Shown: positions 46,272 to 57,001 of the stretch, in pieces | How the letters are laid out: the number at the start of each line of letters is the position of its first letter | Position numbering within the stretch: the stretch's first letter is position 1 | Assembly (NCBI GenBank): GCA_944739405.2 | Contig: OX123200.2 | Span: 5,038,761-5,102,760 of the forward strand | DNA length: 64,000 nucleotides | Direction: 5' to 3' | Origin: Euclidia mi | Taxonomy: Eukaryota; Arthropoda; Insecta; Lepidoptera; Erebidae | Notes under the pieces: generated by a model | Seen by the model: only the letters and a program-made list of their open reading frames with translations | What the model was told of the DNA's origin: nothing | Database searches by the model: none | Made by a program: the position numbers and the translations under genes

Positions 46272-47012
46272 TAAATTATTAATTATATATTTTTTACATT
46301 GTCTTATTCTGTTGTCTTAAAAGTAATTAGAAGTAAAATGGTATATCTCAGTAATGAAACCATTTTACTTCTAAATATTTTCATTGTTTTCTAGTATAAG
46401 CCTCTGTTAGTTTTAGCGTATTAACCTTGAAGGTATTGTGACACTGCACCACCTCATGTGGTACTGGTAGGACTGACCCTGGATCTTCTAGCACTAGCAT
46501 AAATCTATCATTGCATTAGGTCTGCAAGAAATTAGGTGAACAAATTTATTCTACAATCTTAATTAATCAATTGCAAATTCTTTCAAAAGTCAGCCTTTCT
46601 AAGGAGAGGCCTAGTCCAGTGGACTGTAGGCTGATGTTGATGAAATTCTTTCTGCTGGCATGTTCAACATTGATTATATCTTTTGGGAAATATTGCTGCA
46701 ACAAAAATAGCCCATTTGGAATTTTACAAAGGGCCCTGAGTTTCTGTTTGCAATTGATCCATTTTGTTTATTAACTTGAAGGTATCTTAGGCACTTGACT
46801 TTTATATGTATTTTAAACATTACTTTCTAGAATACATTTTGGCAATTTAAATCACCTTTGTTAATACATATTGATTATCTAACAAAAAAATCCTTATTCA
46901 TGATCCAGTTGGAAATTAAAATGTTTTCAAATTTATAGTCATAGTGTAAGATCATAAGATAAAATTATTTATTTTATCCCTGTTGTGAGCTTCCTCAATA
47001 GTTCTACTTATT
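46272..47012. other. Convergent intergenic region between Dnmt2 and JTB
   Basis: It holds a 16-bp perfect stem (46327-46342 with 46359-46374, ttagaagtaaaatggt pairing with accattttacttctaa) about 55 bases after the Dnmt2 stop. It also holds an RTE-tail fragment at about 46592-46645 (ggagaggcctagtccagtgg) and a minus-strand AATAAA for JTB at 46968-46973. The stem may mark the transcript end, but this is inference. Confidence 0.6.
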
Positions 47013-48227
47013 TTAATTAATAGATCCATTGCTAAGGACTTGTCTTGCTCGTAGTTTGGCTCGATAATTAAGAACACGTAGTCGCAACATGACAGCCATT
47101 GATGATACAGCTCCAATCACAAATGACCATATTGTGAATTTCCAATATGCCCTTTCTTCTAAGTAAGCCACTCTGTCACAACTGAAATTTAAAATAAACA
47201 ATTATACATGTGTTGTGTTATCTCCACAACATTTAGCTTTCTTTTAGTTTTCATTTGCTCATGTGCACATCTATGCATGTATTTTGTATGTATGCATGCC
47301 AGAAAACCCAGAGACTCTCAGACAAACATACAGGTTTGTGTGTATAGCTGGGTTTGCAAAAGCTGTTTTTAATTTTTACACTGTACAAATACAGATATTA
47401 CAACTGAGATGGTTAAAATATTGATAAGATCCAGAATTTAACCTGCCCAGTGTTATGTAGTGTATGTATAATAAAAAGCCATATAATTTGTCCATATCAT
47501 AAAATATATTAGTGTTAACTTCATACCTTCTAGTGACTGTTTCACCATTCTCACATTTTAATATTTCTTTGAAGCTTGTGTGTATACAGACTCCTATGCT
47601 CTTACTTCTTATTTCGAAATCTGTAAGTAACCACATAATTGTCTTAAAATTACTGCGGTCTTCATTTTACAAAAGCATAATTATTTAATAGTTCATACCT
47701 GAACAAGGGTGACATTCACTAATAATAGTGTAGGGTTGACGCTGCCAACATGTTGAGTTGTTCTCTGTAGGGAAAGTCTTGTTTTTCATTCTGTGGCTAC
47801 CAGACAATGAGTCAGCTAAATGAGACTCTAATATCAATACAACTATCGTCAATCTGTAATAAAAATTAACCACAACGAATTATATTCTGAGAAGTAGAAT
47901 TCATAGCATACTATTGTATATATTCAATTCTGTACATAGATAAGCACACGGGATTTCTAAAAAACACATGGAATTGCATAAATAAAAACAACAAAGGCTT
48001 ATTATGATCAGTGTGGTAATAGCTTCTATTCTTGGTGTATCGTCCACCAGGCAAGTTGTAAAAGCGGTGAACTCTGCTTAATATTTACTCTTATTTCTAG
48101 GTAAAGCAGCAGCAGCATCCTAAACTCGTACCATAGGTATTTACATATGAATGTTGTAGCTATTTACTTACACTCCTAAACAGACGGTACCAAATAACAT
48201 GCATCTTTTTGAACAAGTTTCAATCAT
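47013..48227 (-). CDS. JTB: JTB (jumping translocation breakpoint) homologue, 4 exons, 157 aa
   Basis: Minus-strand exons are 48172-48227, 47699-47853, 47527-47620 and 47013-47181, all with GT/AG ends and matching phases. The joined protein has an N-terminal hydrophobic signal segment (about residues 9-28: MLFGTVCLGVLTIVVLILES) and a cysteine-rich extracellular part (STCWQRQPYTIISECHPCSD, then CIHTSF, LKCENG). The conserved EERAYWKF lies just before a transmembrane helix (WSFVIGAVSSMAVML), and the tail is short and basic. The pattern C-W..EC-PC followed by E-R-x-x-W-K-F is the JTB signature, and human JTB is of similar length (146 residues). JTB is a small type I membrane protein linked to mitochondria and cytokinesis in vertebrates; its insect role is little studied. 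Each exon is too short to stand out alone, and the assignment depends on the splice reconstruction, which is consistent throughout. Confidence 0.9.
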
Positions 48228-48634
48228 TTTGTGATATATATTTGATCTCTCCCCACATGTAGAACTGCACAAAACACAAGCAGATCTTGGATATGATAAT
48301 AATCGAAGAATTCGAGAATATTTACAAAATTATAAAACGCGAAATAAATGACACATTCAGCAGATGACATAAACTTGACAAGTCGTGATCGTGACAAAGA
48401 CAAACAGATGATTTTATAAATCAGCCACAGATAATTTTGGTATTGGTAATGGTAACTCATGCCACGACATTTATATATCAGCGAACATGCTCATTTAAAT
48501 CAAATTAAAGAAAATAGTTACTTACTTATCATCACTTAATATATCTCTTAACATGGTAAGCATATAATTGATGTAATTTGAAATCGACATTATAAAGTGG
48601 GTGTAGTTATTACAATGTCGTTGTCGGCCAACCA
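48228..48634. promoter_or_regulatory. JTB side of the divergent intergenic region
   Basis: JTB is transcribed leftward from about here and the Tudor gene rightward from before 50174, so this 2-kb interval should carry both promoters. No TATA box or other element is clear enough to place. Confidence 0.4.
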
Positions 48635-49548
48635 TAGCGAAGGGCGACTCGAGTTATTTAACTCGATTAACTCGAGTTAGCTCCTGAGCGAGTCATCTCG
48701 ATCTGCTTTTATGTTAACTCGAGCTAACTCGGTAGGCGTCGTTCACAACATGGCACGACTGGCAACTCGTCAACTCGTCGCGTCGTCACCCAAAGTAACG
48801 TAATGAGTTAGGGTGAGATCGAACATAACCATCCCGTAACTCGTCAATGATTCGACTCAACTCGCTGTTAGCGAGTTGACCGAGTTGTAGTCTTGACTCG
48901 GTAGTAGTATTGTCGCTTCGTTGATAACTCGGCTAACTCGCAACTCGTTGACTCGTTGCGCAACTCTTTGACTCGCCGCCGCGTGGACTAAACTCGTCAA
49001 GGTCGCGGAGTGATCCGTTGAATATAATTTTTGTTTGTAATATGATTGTTAATTTGTAATAATGTTATTGATTTGTGAGTTACATTCACGGGAGATATTT
49101 TCTTAAAATAAACCAGTGAACTGCGTATTATATCACGCTTTATTCATTTCGTGTACCTAGTACCTAACAAGCGTATGAAATATCAACGAAAGAAATAAGC
49201 CGACCATTCTCCCTCTGCATTCCGACTTCCGAGTTGGCCAGTGTTAGCTTGGCTTGCCTGCCTGACTCGGCCGACTGGTTTTATTTGCTTTGTACAAGTT
49301 ACGAGCCAGCGAGTTGACGCCAACTCGGTGAGTCGGTAATTCGCTCGGCAGCTCGGAGGTTATGCACAACTGTTATCGAGTTGGCACCGAGTCGTCGCCA
49401 ACTCGGTAACTCGCTCCGCAGCTCGGAGGTTAGCACAACTGTTATCGAGTTGGCACCGAGTCGAGTCAACTCGAGTTGTAACTCGAGTTATTCAATAACT
49501 CAACTCGATTAGGTCGAGTTGGAAAATTGACGACTCGTCCCATCGCTA
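48635..49548. mobile_element. 914-bp non-autonomous hAT-type element built of ACTCG/CGAGT words
   Basis: The left end is tagcgaagggcgactcgag; the right end, reversed, is tagcgatgggacgagtcg. The 8-bp direct repeat gccaacca flanks it at 48627-48634 and 49549-49556. TAGNG ends with an 8-bp duplication fit the hAT superfamily. Almost the whole interior consists of dozens of degenerate aactcg / cgagtt words in both orientations. It includes an imperfect 65-70-bp duplication at about 49320-49394 and 49397-49463 (cagctcggaggtta, caactgttatcgagttggc). It has no coding capacity. It sits between the divergent JTB and Tudor genes, about 620 bp upstream of the Tudor start codon. Confidence 0.88.
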
Positions 49549-49556
49549 GCCAACCA

Positions 49557-50173
49557 ATTGGATCATGAACAGTTTCCATTCAATAGAGATGATCTCATAG
49601 TAGAGTTATGTGAAAATTCACGAAATTTTGTTTTATCTATTTACTTGCATAGTTGCATCTACTAAACAAATAAACTGCAAGGCATAAAATTATGTAATAA
49701 GTATTAAATTTGAATTTCAGTTAATTCATTTAGTGAATTAATCCATAAAAATAAGTTTTATTGCGTAATAGATATATTCATTTTATTTGTTTTTAAAATA
49801 AATATTTTAGATCAATACGTACAAGTTTTGCAGCAGGCCCGGCCTCCTCCGCCAGTTAATTTTGCGACTTTACTTGACTTTAGTGAGTTTAGTGTGGTTT
49901 CTACCATAGGTTTCTACTAAAGTAATCATAGCCGGAGATATCGATAATTTAGCATTGTTACATTAGTTTTGGCTTTTGGCATCTCTATTTTCAAAATGGT
50001 TGCAAGGCGCCAGGCGCCATGTTTATTGAAAACGTAACGTAAACGGAAAAGTGTAGCGAAAGTGCGAATAGTGCGATGCTATAATTTACTTGAGTTTTGT
50101 AATCCTGTTTCTTATAAGATAATTAACGTGAGTCGTGCTTTATTAGTTTCTACTGTATAAATTTTCTTCAATA
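49557..50173 (+). promoter_or_regulatory. Presumed Tudor gene promoter and 5' UTR
   Basis: The region directly precedes the Tudor ATG (context aataATGG). A GC-richer spot ggcgccaggcgcc lies at about 50008. No initiator or TATA can be placed with confidence. Confidence 0.35.
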
Positions 50174-52360
50174 ATGGCTTTGCCATCTGATATTCCTCGT
50201 AATTTACGTCTATTTGTAACCCATGTAGACGGTGAGGGTCACTTTCTGAAGATAAGTGGTCAAATTGATCATCAATCTTCCCTTATGATAGAAAGTTTAT
50301 TCGACTCTGCCCGCGAAAAGTTAGAACAAGGCATCGGAGCAGTTGCACCGGCCGCTATCCATGAAGGTGTTATTTGTGCCGCGAAATACAAAGATGGCAC
50401 ATACTACAGAGCTAAAGTTATAAACACTTCGAATTTGAGCTCAGGCCTGGTAGGTGTGCACTTCATTGACTATGGAAATAAGGATATAATTTCATTGAGC
50501 GCTATACGGTTTTTCGACAAATATGATCCGATGTTCCTGCAACTATGTGGCCAAGCCACGGATTACTACTTAGCCGGAGTCATGAATCCAAATGGCAGAT
50601 GGGAAGAACCACTGTTACTGAAACTTCAGAGTCTACTTTGTTATGCTGAATACCCGGCCACTATTGAGGCACTAACACGTACGTTACCTATTATTTCTAT
50701 TCAGTTCAAAGGAATGGATTTATCTTCTCATCTTGTGACCATCCGATTTGGTGTAGCCGTACCTACCGCTAAACAAGAAGTTCTACTTCTTCAATTGACT
50801 TCTGATAGCGCACCAGCTCCAGCGCACTGGCAGCCAAGTTTTATTAGTGAACCAGCTTATCCAGAACATGTTCCATTTCTAATTAATCAAAACTTCCCTT
50901 CGAATCCAGCATCCGCTATGAGATTACAACACCAAAATGTAGGTCTACCTTTTAATGGGAGTGTTCCTGGAGCAACATCATTGATGGGGCAACGGTTGAT
51001 TAGCAATAAAGCATCAAGAAATGCTAGCAACCTCAGAGCACCTGTGCGTCAGCCTCAACAGGCTAATGTTAACTCTTCAATAACTTCGACACCTCCACCA
51101 TTTACAACAGTGGCAGCTAATAAACCAACATCACCGAAAAAATCAACAACTTATAAGAGCCGACTATTAGAAGTCAATTCACAACATAAAGTGTTTGTAT
51201 CATTTGCTGAAGAGGGTCCGGAGCTATTTGCAGTGCAGCTAGTGAGTGATGCTAAGAAGCTGCAGGATATGATGGATGATATAAACAAAAGACCGCATAG
51301 CAGTTTGAAGGAGCCACCAATGATTGGAACTGTGTGCCTTGGCCGAATGTCAGGGGACCGTATTATTTGTAGAGCTATTGTTATGAACCTCTCTGGATCT
51401 CAGTGCAAGTTATTCTTTGTTGACTTTGGTGACACAGAAATGGTATCTTATTATGATATTTTTGATATACCAGAAGAGTTTGTGAAACCAAATGTGTTTG
51501 CTATGAGATTTTGTCTGTCTGGTGTGAAAAAATTAGAAAAAGGCCCTCATCTAAATGAGGCATTTAAGCAGTTAGTCAATGGTAAAGTTATGACACTGAA
51601 GGTTGTGGCACCAGAGGGGCCTCCATTAATACAGTATGGTGAATTGTGTTTGGACAATAAGAATGTGCTAGACTTGCTCATGGCTAATATGAAAGATAAA
51701 CTGCAATTCAAGTGGATGGAGATGCTGCATTTGGGTTCCCGGCATTCTGTTCTAGTGTCTTATGTAGACAGCTGTATAAAATTCTATGTGCAGTTATCTG
51801 ATAAAATTGATGACTTGAATGCTGTCATGGAAGCAGTAAGGCAACATTGTGAGAATAGTTCTTCACCTGGTGAGCTGCCAGTTGGTGCAGCATGCTGTGC
51901 CCGTTTCCCTGATGATAATAACTGGTACAGGGCAAGAGTGAGAGACACCAGAGGGAACAGAGTAGTTGTATCTTATGTGGACTATGGTAATGAGCAAGAA
52001 GTTGATGTGTCTGACTTGAGGACTATTACTCCGGAACTTGTCAGGCTACCTGCACAAGCCTTGAAGTGTGCCTTGAAGGTATGGTAGTACACTACAAATA
52101 TGAATTTCTGTTTATAACATATTGATATGAAATACTTATATCTTTTGTAATATTTTTGGCAGGGCTATGAAAACAGACCAGTGGAAACCAAGACCTCAAA
52201 TCAACTGGAAATGCTTGCTCTAGAAAAGACTTTGACGGCTCACATAGTGGGCATTCTCTCCACCACTATGGTTGTGTCTCTTATCGACGAAACAGTTAGC
52301 CCACCACTGGACGTAGCAAGAAGGATGACTCAGCTGTCACAACCAAGGAGTTCACATGAG
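50174..52360 (+). CDS. Multi-Tudor-domain protein, exons 1-2 (701 residues, continues to the right)
   Basis: Exon 1 (50174-52078) encodes 635 residues and exon 2 (52163-52360) another 66; both junctions are phase 0, with donors gtatgg and gtgagt and acceptor ttggcag. Three extended Tudor domains are visible. Cores lie at about residues 63-115 (EGVICAAKYKDGTYYRAKV, HFIDYGNKD), 380-425 (GTVCLGRMSGDRIICRAIV, FFVDFGDTE) and 572-610 (PVGAACCARFPDDNNWYRAR, SYVDYGNEQ). Each has the F/Y-x-D-Y/F-G aromatic cage region that binds symmetrically dimethylated arginine. A proline- and serine-rich linker separates domains 1 and 2. Such proteins (Tudor, TDRD1 and relatives) scaffold PIWI-piRNA complexes in germ granules; a tudor-like identity is likely, but the exact orthologue is uncertain without the rest of the gene. 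A large transposon-filled intron follows. Confidence 0.9.
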
Positions 52361-52523
52361 GTGAGTGCATTAACCTTTTTATATGCAATTTGTTAATCTT
52401 ATGCATAAATTTAATTTGTTGACTTGCAAAATGTTTGATCTATTTTGGTTATGTCTATGATTATAATTAATTTGTATTGTAGCATCATATTTTTGCAAGT
52501 ACCGGCATTTAAAATCCATTCAT

Positions 52524-52527
<4 letters not shown>
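52361..52527 (+). other. Start of the large Tudor intron
   Basis: This is the intron from the gtgagt donor at 52361 up to the LINE insertion; its last 12 bases are the LINE's target-site duplication. Confidence 0.7.
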
Positions 52528-52575
<48 letters not shown>

Positions 52576-52671
52576 TATATTTTATCTGCAATCAGCTTAA
52601 GCTTTTAGCGGATGTTTTGAGGGTTCCTTGTTATGCAGAGTGCATTCTCCAGTGAGAATGTCTACCCCTTT

Positions 52672-55338
52672 CTAATAAGTGAAAACGTCCTTCCGTTTCA
52701 ATCGTTTCTGGTAGCTACAAATAAGTAAGGTTGACGCCAATGGGTTAGGATGGACTTCAAGTCGCTTGTGGTATCTTGCAGACATTTGAGATATCTCTTC
52801 TTTGATGGTGCTCAGCTGTAGATGGTCATGGATTTCCATATTTGTGACATACCAAGGAACATTGGCTATTGTGCGTAGTATCATGTTCTGCATTCGTTGC
52901 AGAATTGATATATTTGAGTTACTCGCACTTCCCCAGCATTGGATGCCATGCAACCACACAGGTTTTAGGATTGCTTTGTAAATCAAGACTTTGTTATTTA
53001 GGGCAAGCTTGCTGTTTCTTCCTAAGAGCCACAGAAGGTTGTTATATCTGATTTTAAGCTCATCTCTCTTAGTTTTAATATGTTTATGCCACGTTAGACG
53101 TCGGTCAAGGTGTAACCCAAGATATTTTACGCTGTCCTGATGCGGAAGTGTGCTGTTTTCAAGGCGCACTGGTGGACAATTACCTTTTCGCAAAGAGAAA
53201 GTAACTTGGACAGACTTGGTAACGCTTGCCCTGATACGCCACTTGCAGAGCCAATCGGTAACTTTGTCCAATCCTAACGGTAGTGTCCTTGAGGCTTGGG
53301 CAGCATCTTTATTGCTTGCTAGAATTGCAGTGTCATCCGCAAATGTGGCTGTCATAGTGTTTTCTGTTTGTGGCAAGTCGGATGTGTATATTGTGTAAAG
53401 TACTGGTCCCAATACCGAACCCTGAGGAACGCCGGCTTTTATTTCATAGAATGTGGACGTTGCATCGCATTCCTTTACTTGGAATAAGCGTCCTGTCAGG
53501 TACGAATGCAGCAGCAGGTGGTAGCTGTGTGGTAAGCTTGCTTTTATCTTATAAAGTAGGCCCTTGTGCCAGACTCGGTCAAATGCTTGTTGGATATCTA
53601 GAAAAGCCGCGGAACAGTACTCCTTATCTTCAAGAGCTTTTCTTATCTTCTCACTTACTCTGTGCACTTGTTCAACGGTGGAATGGTGTGATCGGAATCC
53701 AAATTGATGGTCTGGTATAGTATTGTTTATATCGAGAATAGGAAGTAATCTATGCAACAGAAGCTTTTCAAACACTTTTGAAAGAATTGGCAGGAGACTA
53801 ATTGGCCTGTATGAGGTGACATCATTAGGTGGTTTTCCTGGTTTATGTACCATAATAATTTGCGATACTTTCCATAGTTGTGGGTAATGTTGGACTCTAA
53901 GGATGCCATTAAATAATGTCGTCAAAAATATCACTGCCTTTTTTGGAAGTTGTTTTAAGATCTCTTTTGTTATTAAATCAAAACCAGGACATTTTTTGTC
54001 TTTAAGGTTTTTAATCACCCTACACACTTCCTTGTATTTTATTGGAGTAGGAGGAAGACACATCTGATATGCTTGATTTAAGCTGGAGTCAATTTGGGTT
54101 TCAAAATGGTTATTGTTGGTTTCATTCGGTGAGAAGACATTTGACAGATGTTCAGCGAAGGTGTTAGCTTTTTCTTTGTGTGTTCTCGCCCAGTTTTGAT
54201 GTGTTTTGAGTGGTGGCTTGGCAGCCTGGGGTCTATCATAGTGTTTTGTAAACTTCCAAAGGGAGTAGTTGGTAGCCTCCGAAGCAGTTAATGATGCCAG
54301 CTGCGCTTGCAAGGTTTCATCCCGCCAAGTCTGTAGCATTTCTTTTAGGTCTTTACTCGCTCTATTGAAATTAGACTTATCTTCCATGAGCCTACTTTGG
54401 TGCCAAATTCTACGGAAGCGCCTTTTTTGCAACACAAGTTTCTTTATTTCTGCTGGGTAGTTAATGACAGGCTTATAGTGACTAGATTCGGGAGTGTTAA
54501 TCCAACAAGCTTTCTGAATCAGGGTAGTTATGTACTTGGTGGCATTTTCAACATCCTCTGGTGATTTGAGAGCTATTTTCAGGTCTATATGTTCCTCAAG
54601 GTAGTCTCTGAAAGATATCCAATCTGTGTACCTGTTGTATAAAGTTTCTGGCTTTGATACTTCTATCACCATGGAGCTGACAGTTAACAAGACTGGAGTA
54701 TGGTCAGATGAGCTATCATAACATGATTCTGCTTTAAGATAATGTTTCCCTATACCCTTAACAACAAAGAAGTCTATCAGATCTGGTGTTTTTCTTGGAT
54801 CACTTGGCCAGTACGTAGGTTCAGCTGTTGTGATTGCACTCATGTTGTTTTGGTCCAAACATAATTTCAGCTGTCTGCCTCTGGTGGTTGTCAGTCTAGA
54901 TCCCCAACACATATGTTTGGCGTTCCAGTCTCCACCGGCCACAAACCGGCTACCAAGGGTGCCGAAGAAGTGAGAGAGCATTACTTCGCTCAATTTATGT
55001 TTTGGAGGACAGTACACTGCAGATACATTTAGGTAGCCGGTTGTATCTTCAATCGCAATTGTGGTCGCTTGCAGATAATCTTGATTATAGCCTGGTAGTT
55101 CATGGTGTTTTAGAGATTTTCTAACTATCAGTGCTGTTCCAGCATGACTAGTTCCATCAGGGTGCGGTGTGCAGTAGCAGGAGTAGTTAGAAAATTGGAC
55201 ACGAGTCATTGTAGTACAATGCGCCTCTGAGATCAGCAGAACATCGAGCTTGTGTTGAGTCATTACAATCTCTACCTCGCTTTTATTGGGGGCTAAACCG
55301 TTTATGTTCCATGTTGCTAAATTTAATGTTGAGCTCAT
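52672..55338 (-). CDS. Jockey-clade ORF2: endonuclease and reverse transcriptase, 888 aa
   Basis: The N-terminal APE-like endonuclease includes LNLATWNINGLAPNKSEVEI, LLISEAH, GGDWNAKH and the catalytic SDHTPV near residue 215. The reverse transcriptase follows with YRPISLLPILSKVFEKLL, HQFGFRSHHSTVEQ, FLDIQQAFDRVWH, GVPQGSVLGPVLYTIYTSDL and the catalytic FADD. The C-terminal part has KYLGLHLDRRLTWHKHI and ends at FTY. These are standard Jockey-type motifs. The ORF is uninterrupted. Its ATG overlaps the ORF1 stop (ATGA at 55338-55335), so translation probably depends on reinitiation after ORF1. Confidence 0.95.
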   Translation of the reverse strand: MSSTLNLATWNINGLAPNKSEVEIVMTQHKLDVLLISEAHCTTMTRVQFSNYSCYCTPHPDGTSHAGTALIVRKSLKHHELPGYNQDYLQATTIAIEDTTGYLNVSAVYCPPKHKLSEVMLSHFFGTLGSRFVAGGDWNAKHMCWGSRLTTTRGRQLKLCLDQNNMSAITTAEPTYWPSDPRKTPDLIDFFVVKGIGKHYLKAESCYDSSSDHTPVLLTVSSMVIEVSKPETLYNRYTDWISFRDYLEEHIDLKIALKSPEDVENATKYITTLIQKACWINTPESSHYKPVINYPAEIKKLVLQKRRFRRIWHQSRLMEDKSNFNRASKDLKEMLQTWRDETLQAQLASLTASEATNYSLWKFTKHYDRPQAAKPPLKTHQNWARTHKEKANTFAEHLSNVFSPNETNNNHFETQIDSSLNQAYQMCLPPTPIKYKEVCRVIKNLKDKKCPGFDLITKEILKQLPKKAVIFLTTLFNGILRVQHYPQLWKVSQIIMVHKPGKPPNDVTSYRPISLLPILSKVFEKLLLHRLLPILDINNTIPDHQFGFRSHHSTVEQVHRVSEKIRKALEDKEYCSAAFLDIQQAFDRVWHKGLLYKIKASLPHSYHLLLHSYLTGRLFQVKECDATSTFYEIKAGVPQGSVLGPVLYTIYTSDLPQTENTMTATFADDTAILASNKDAAQASRTLPLGLDKVTDWLCKWRIRASVTKSVQVTFSLRKGNCPPVRLENSTLPHQDSVKYLGLHLDRRLTWHKHIKTKRDELKIRYNNLLWLLGRNSKLALNNKVLIYKAILKPVWLHGIQCWGSASNSNISILQRMQNMILRTIANVPWYVTNMEIHDHLQLSTIKEEISQMSARYHKRLEVHPNPLASTLLICSYQKRLKRKDVFTY

Positions 55339-56789
55339 TTTGTTAGCTTATCAACAAGATTGACTATGAGGCTCATTAAGGAGCTCATTTGTTGGAGGAT
55401 TATATCAAACTTCTCATTTTGTTTAAGAAGTATATGTTCAAGTGAAAGATTTGTATCTGTTTTTTGTGGGAAGGACATACCACTAGGATTAGTGAAATTT
55501 GACTGGAGAGCTTTAGCATAGGTTTTGACTTCAGAGGGGTTTTCTTCTTTTGCGACTTTAGAACTGTGCATGTGTATCGGAGCTGGATTTGTGTTTGTTC
55601 TCTGATTTGGCTTTGTAGTGAGCATGCTATTTTGGCTACGTCTGGCAAGAATTTCTTTGTAAACCTCGCATCCCTTGTAATTTGCAGGGTGTGGACCATT
55701 GCAGAGGGCGCAATGTGCTGGGGTGTTGCGGTCACGTTTAGTGCACTCCGAAGTCTTATGAGACTGTCCACATTTTACACACCTGTATGGGCGCAAACAA
55801 TAATTTTTTGTGTGCCCGTACTGTTGACACCGTTGACACTGTACTAAGGACTTTTTCTTCTTGGGATCTTCTATTATAACAGACTGGTGATAAATGTATT
55901 TGAGGTTTTTGGCGGCTATGTTATTTGGGCCAGAAACGAGGTTAACAAAAAAGGTAGATGAAGGGGTTTTTTCTGGACCATATCTGGCATTAATTATTTC
56001 CCCTGTGATTTCGTTGCCTGTAGCCTCTATCTCTTCTTTGATGGCACTGATTGGTGTCGAAGGGTGAAGATTTCTGATAACGATTCGGAAGCATCTGTTA
56101 TCTTTTCTGTTAAATGTGTGGCCAATAAGTCCATTGTTTCTCACAAGAGTTATCAGATTTTTGTAGACATCAATATTTTTGCTACTTATTCTTAGTTGGT
56201 TTTTTGACACTATTTTGTATGTAAATTCGTTTTTGTCTGCTACAGTACTTAAAAGTGTAGTGAGCTTGTTGATGTCCTCTACTCCATATAAGATAATGGG
56301 AGGAGGTTTAATTGGCTTTTTAGCTGTTTGACTAGAATCATCCTCTGTTAAATCGATAGGTAGGCCACTGAAACTGTTAGAAGTTGTGGCAGCTTCTGGG
56401 GAAGGGGTACTGACAGTTTTTCTCTTTTTCGTTGGGTTTTTGGTTGTAGGTACTCTCTGCCAAGGTGGTGGACCCGGTGGCTTACTCTGCAATTGTTCTA
56501 TCTCATAAGGATTATCCCCTGTCGTTTGTTCATTACCTGTTGGCGGTGTTCTTGGTCTTGTAATGAAGAGGCTGGGATGAAAAGCCTGTTGGACCATTTT
56601 TTTATTGCTGCTGCTGCCAGTAGTATTTACTAACACAGGAGCCTGGTCGCCTACTCCTGCGCAGTCTTCGGTAGCCAATTTCTCACTCACGGGCCCGGGT
56701 ACCGGTGAGCGCCGGGTGTTAGCCGGATCGCATGACATATCACTATCTTTATATTTCGACATTTCCATATTTAAAAGTTGGGGGATCAC
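55335..56789 (-). CDS. Jockey-clade ORF1: gag-like nucleic-acid-binding protein, 484 aa
   Basis: The N-terminal third is low-complexity and proline-rich. A central region with the RNA-recognition-like stretch FRIVIRNLHPSTPISAIKEE (about residues 230-250) follows. Three zinc knuckles lie near residues 318-375: CQRCQQYGHTKNYC (CX2CX4HX4C), CVKCGQSHKTSEC and CALCNGPHPANYKGC. This order is usual for Jockey ORF1 proteins, which coat the element's RNA. The frame is intact. An internal overlapping frame in the same strand is a shadow. Confidence 0.93.
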   Translation of the reverse strand: MIPQLLNMEMSKYKDSDMSCDPANTRRSPVPGPVSEKLATEDCAGVGDQAPVLVNTTGSSSNKKMVQQAFHPSLFITRPRTPPTGNEQTTGDNPYEIEQLQSKPPGPPPWQRVPTTKNPTKKRKTVSTPSPEAATTSNSFSGLPIDLTEDDSSQTAKKPIKPPPIILYGVEDINKLTTLLSTVADKNEFTYKIVSKNQLRISSKNIDVYKNLITLVRNNGLIGHTFNRKDNRCFRIVIRNLHPSTPISAIKEEIEATGNEITGEIINARYGPEKTPSSTFFVNLVSGPNNIAAKNLKYIYHQSVIIEDPKKKKSLVQCQRCQQYGHTKNYCLRPYRCVKCGQSHKTSECTKRDRNTPAHCALCNGPHPANYKGCEVYKEILARRSQNSMLTTKPNQRTNTNPAPIHMHSSKVAKEENPSEVKTYAKALQSNFTNPSGMSFPQKTDTNLSLEHILLKQNEKFDIILQQMSSLMSLIVNLVDKLTK

Positions 56790-57001
56790 TCATATCACTT
56801 TCCCAAGGTGTTATGGCCACTCTTTGAGAGGGTATTTAATGCCTCTTGGCCTGTGGGGGCCATGACAGGTTATTTGACCGCCGCCTGTTGCTCGGCGTTG
56901 TTGCTCGTTTAGCACCACCCAGGGGGCACGTGTAGGGTGTGTCTTAGGAAAAGATGGAGAATCCTACGGACGCGAGCAACTCCACCCCCCCATTCATTAT
57001 T

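Larger units (their letters stand above)
52528..56989 (-). mobile_element. Full-length Jockey-clade LINE, antisense in the Tudor intron, 12-bp target-site duplication
   Basis: The direct repeat ccattcattatt is at 52516-52527 and 56990-57001. The plus strand shows 49 consecutive T (52526-52574, the first two shared with the duplication), the A tail of a minus-strand element. The 5' end (minus) starts with a G run and a leader of about 200 bases. Two ORFs overlap by ATGA. Total length is about 4.46 kb. Complete ORFs, a long uninterrupted A tail and an exact duplication all point to a very recent insertion. It lies antisense to the host gene. Confidence 0.95.

Noticed and set aside
55400..55847. 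Additional frames inside the Jockey ORF1 region
   Set aside because: They overlap the zinc-knuckle coding region in other frames and show no independent motif.
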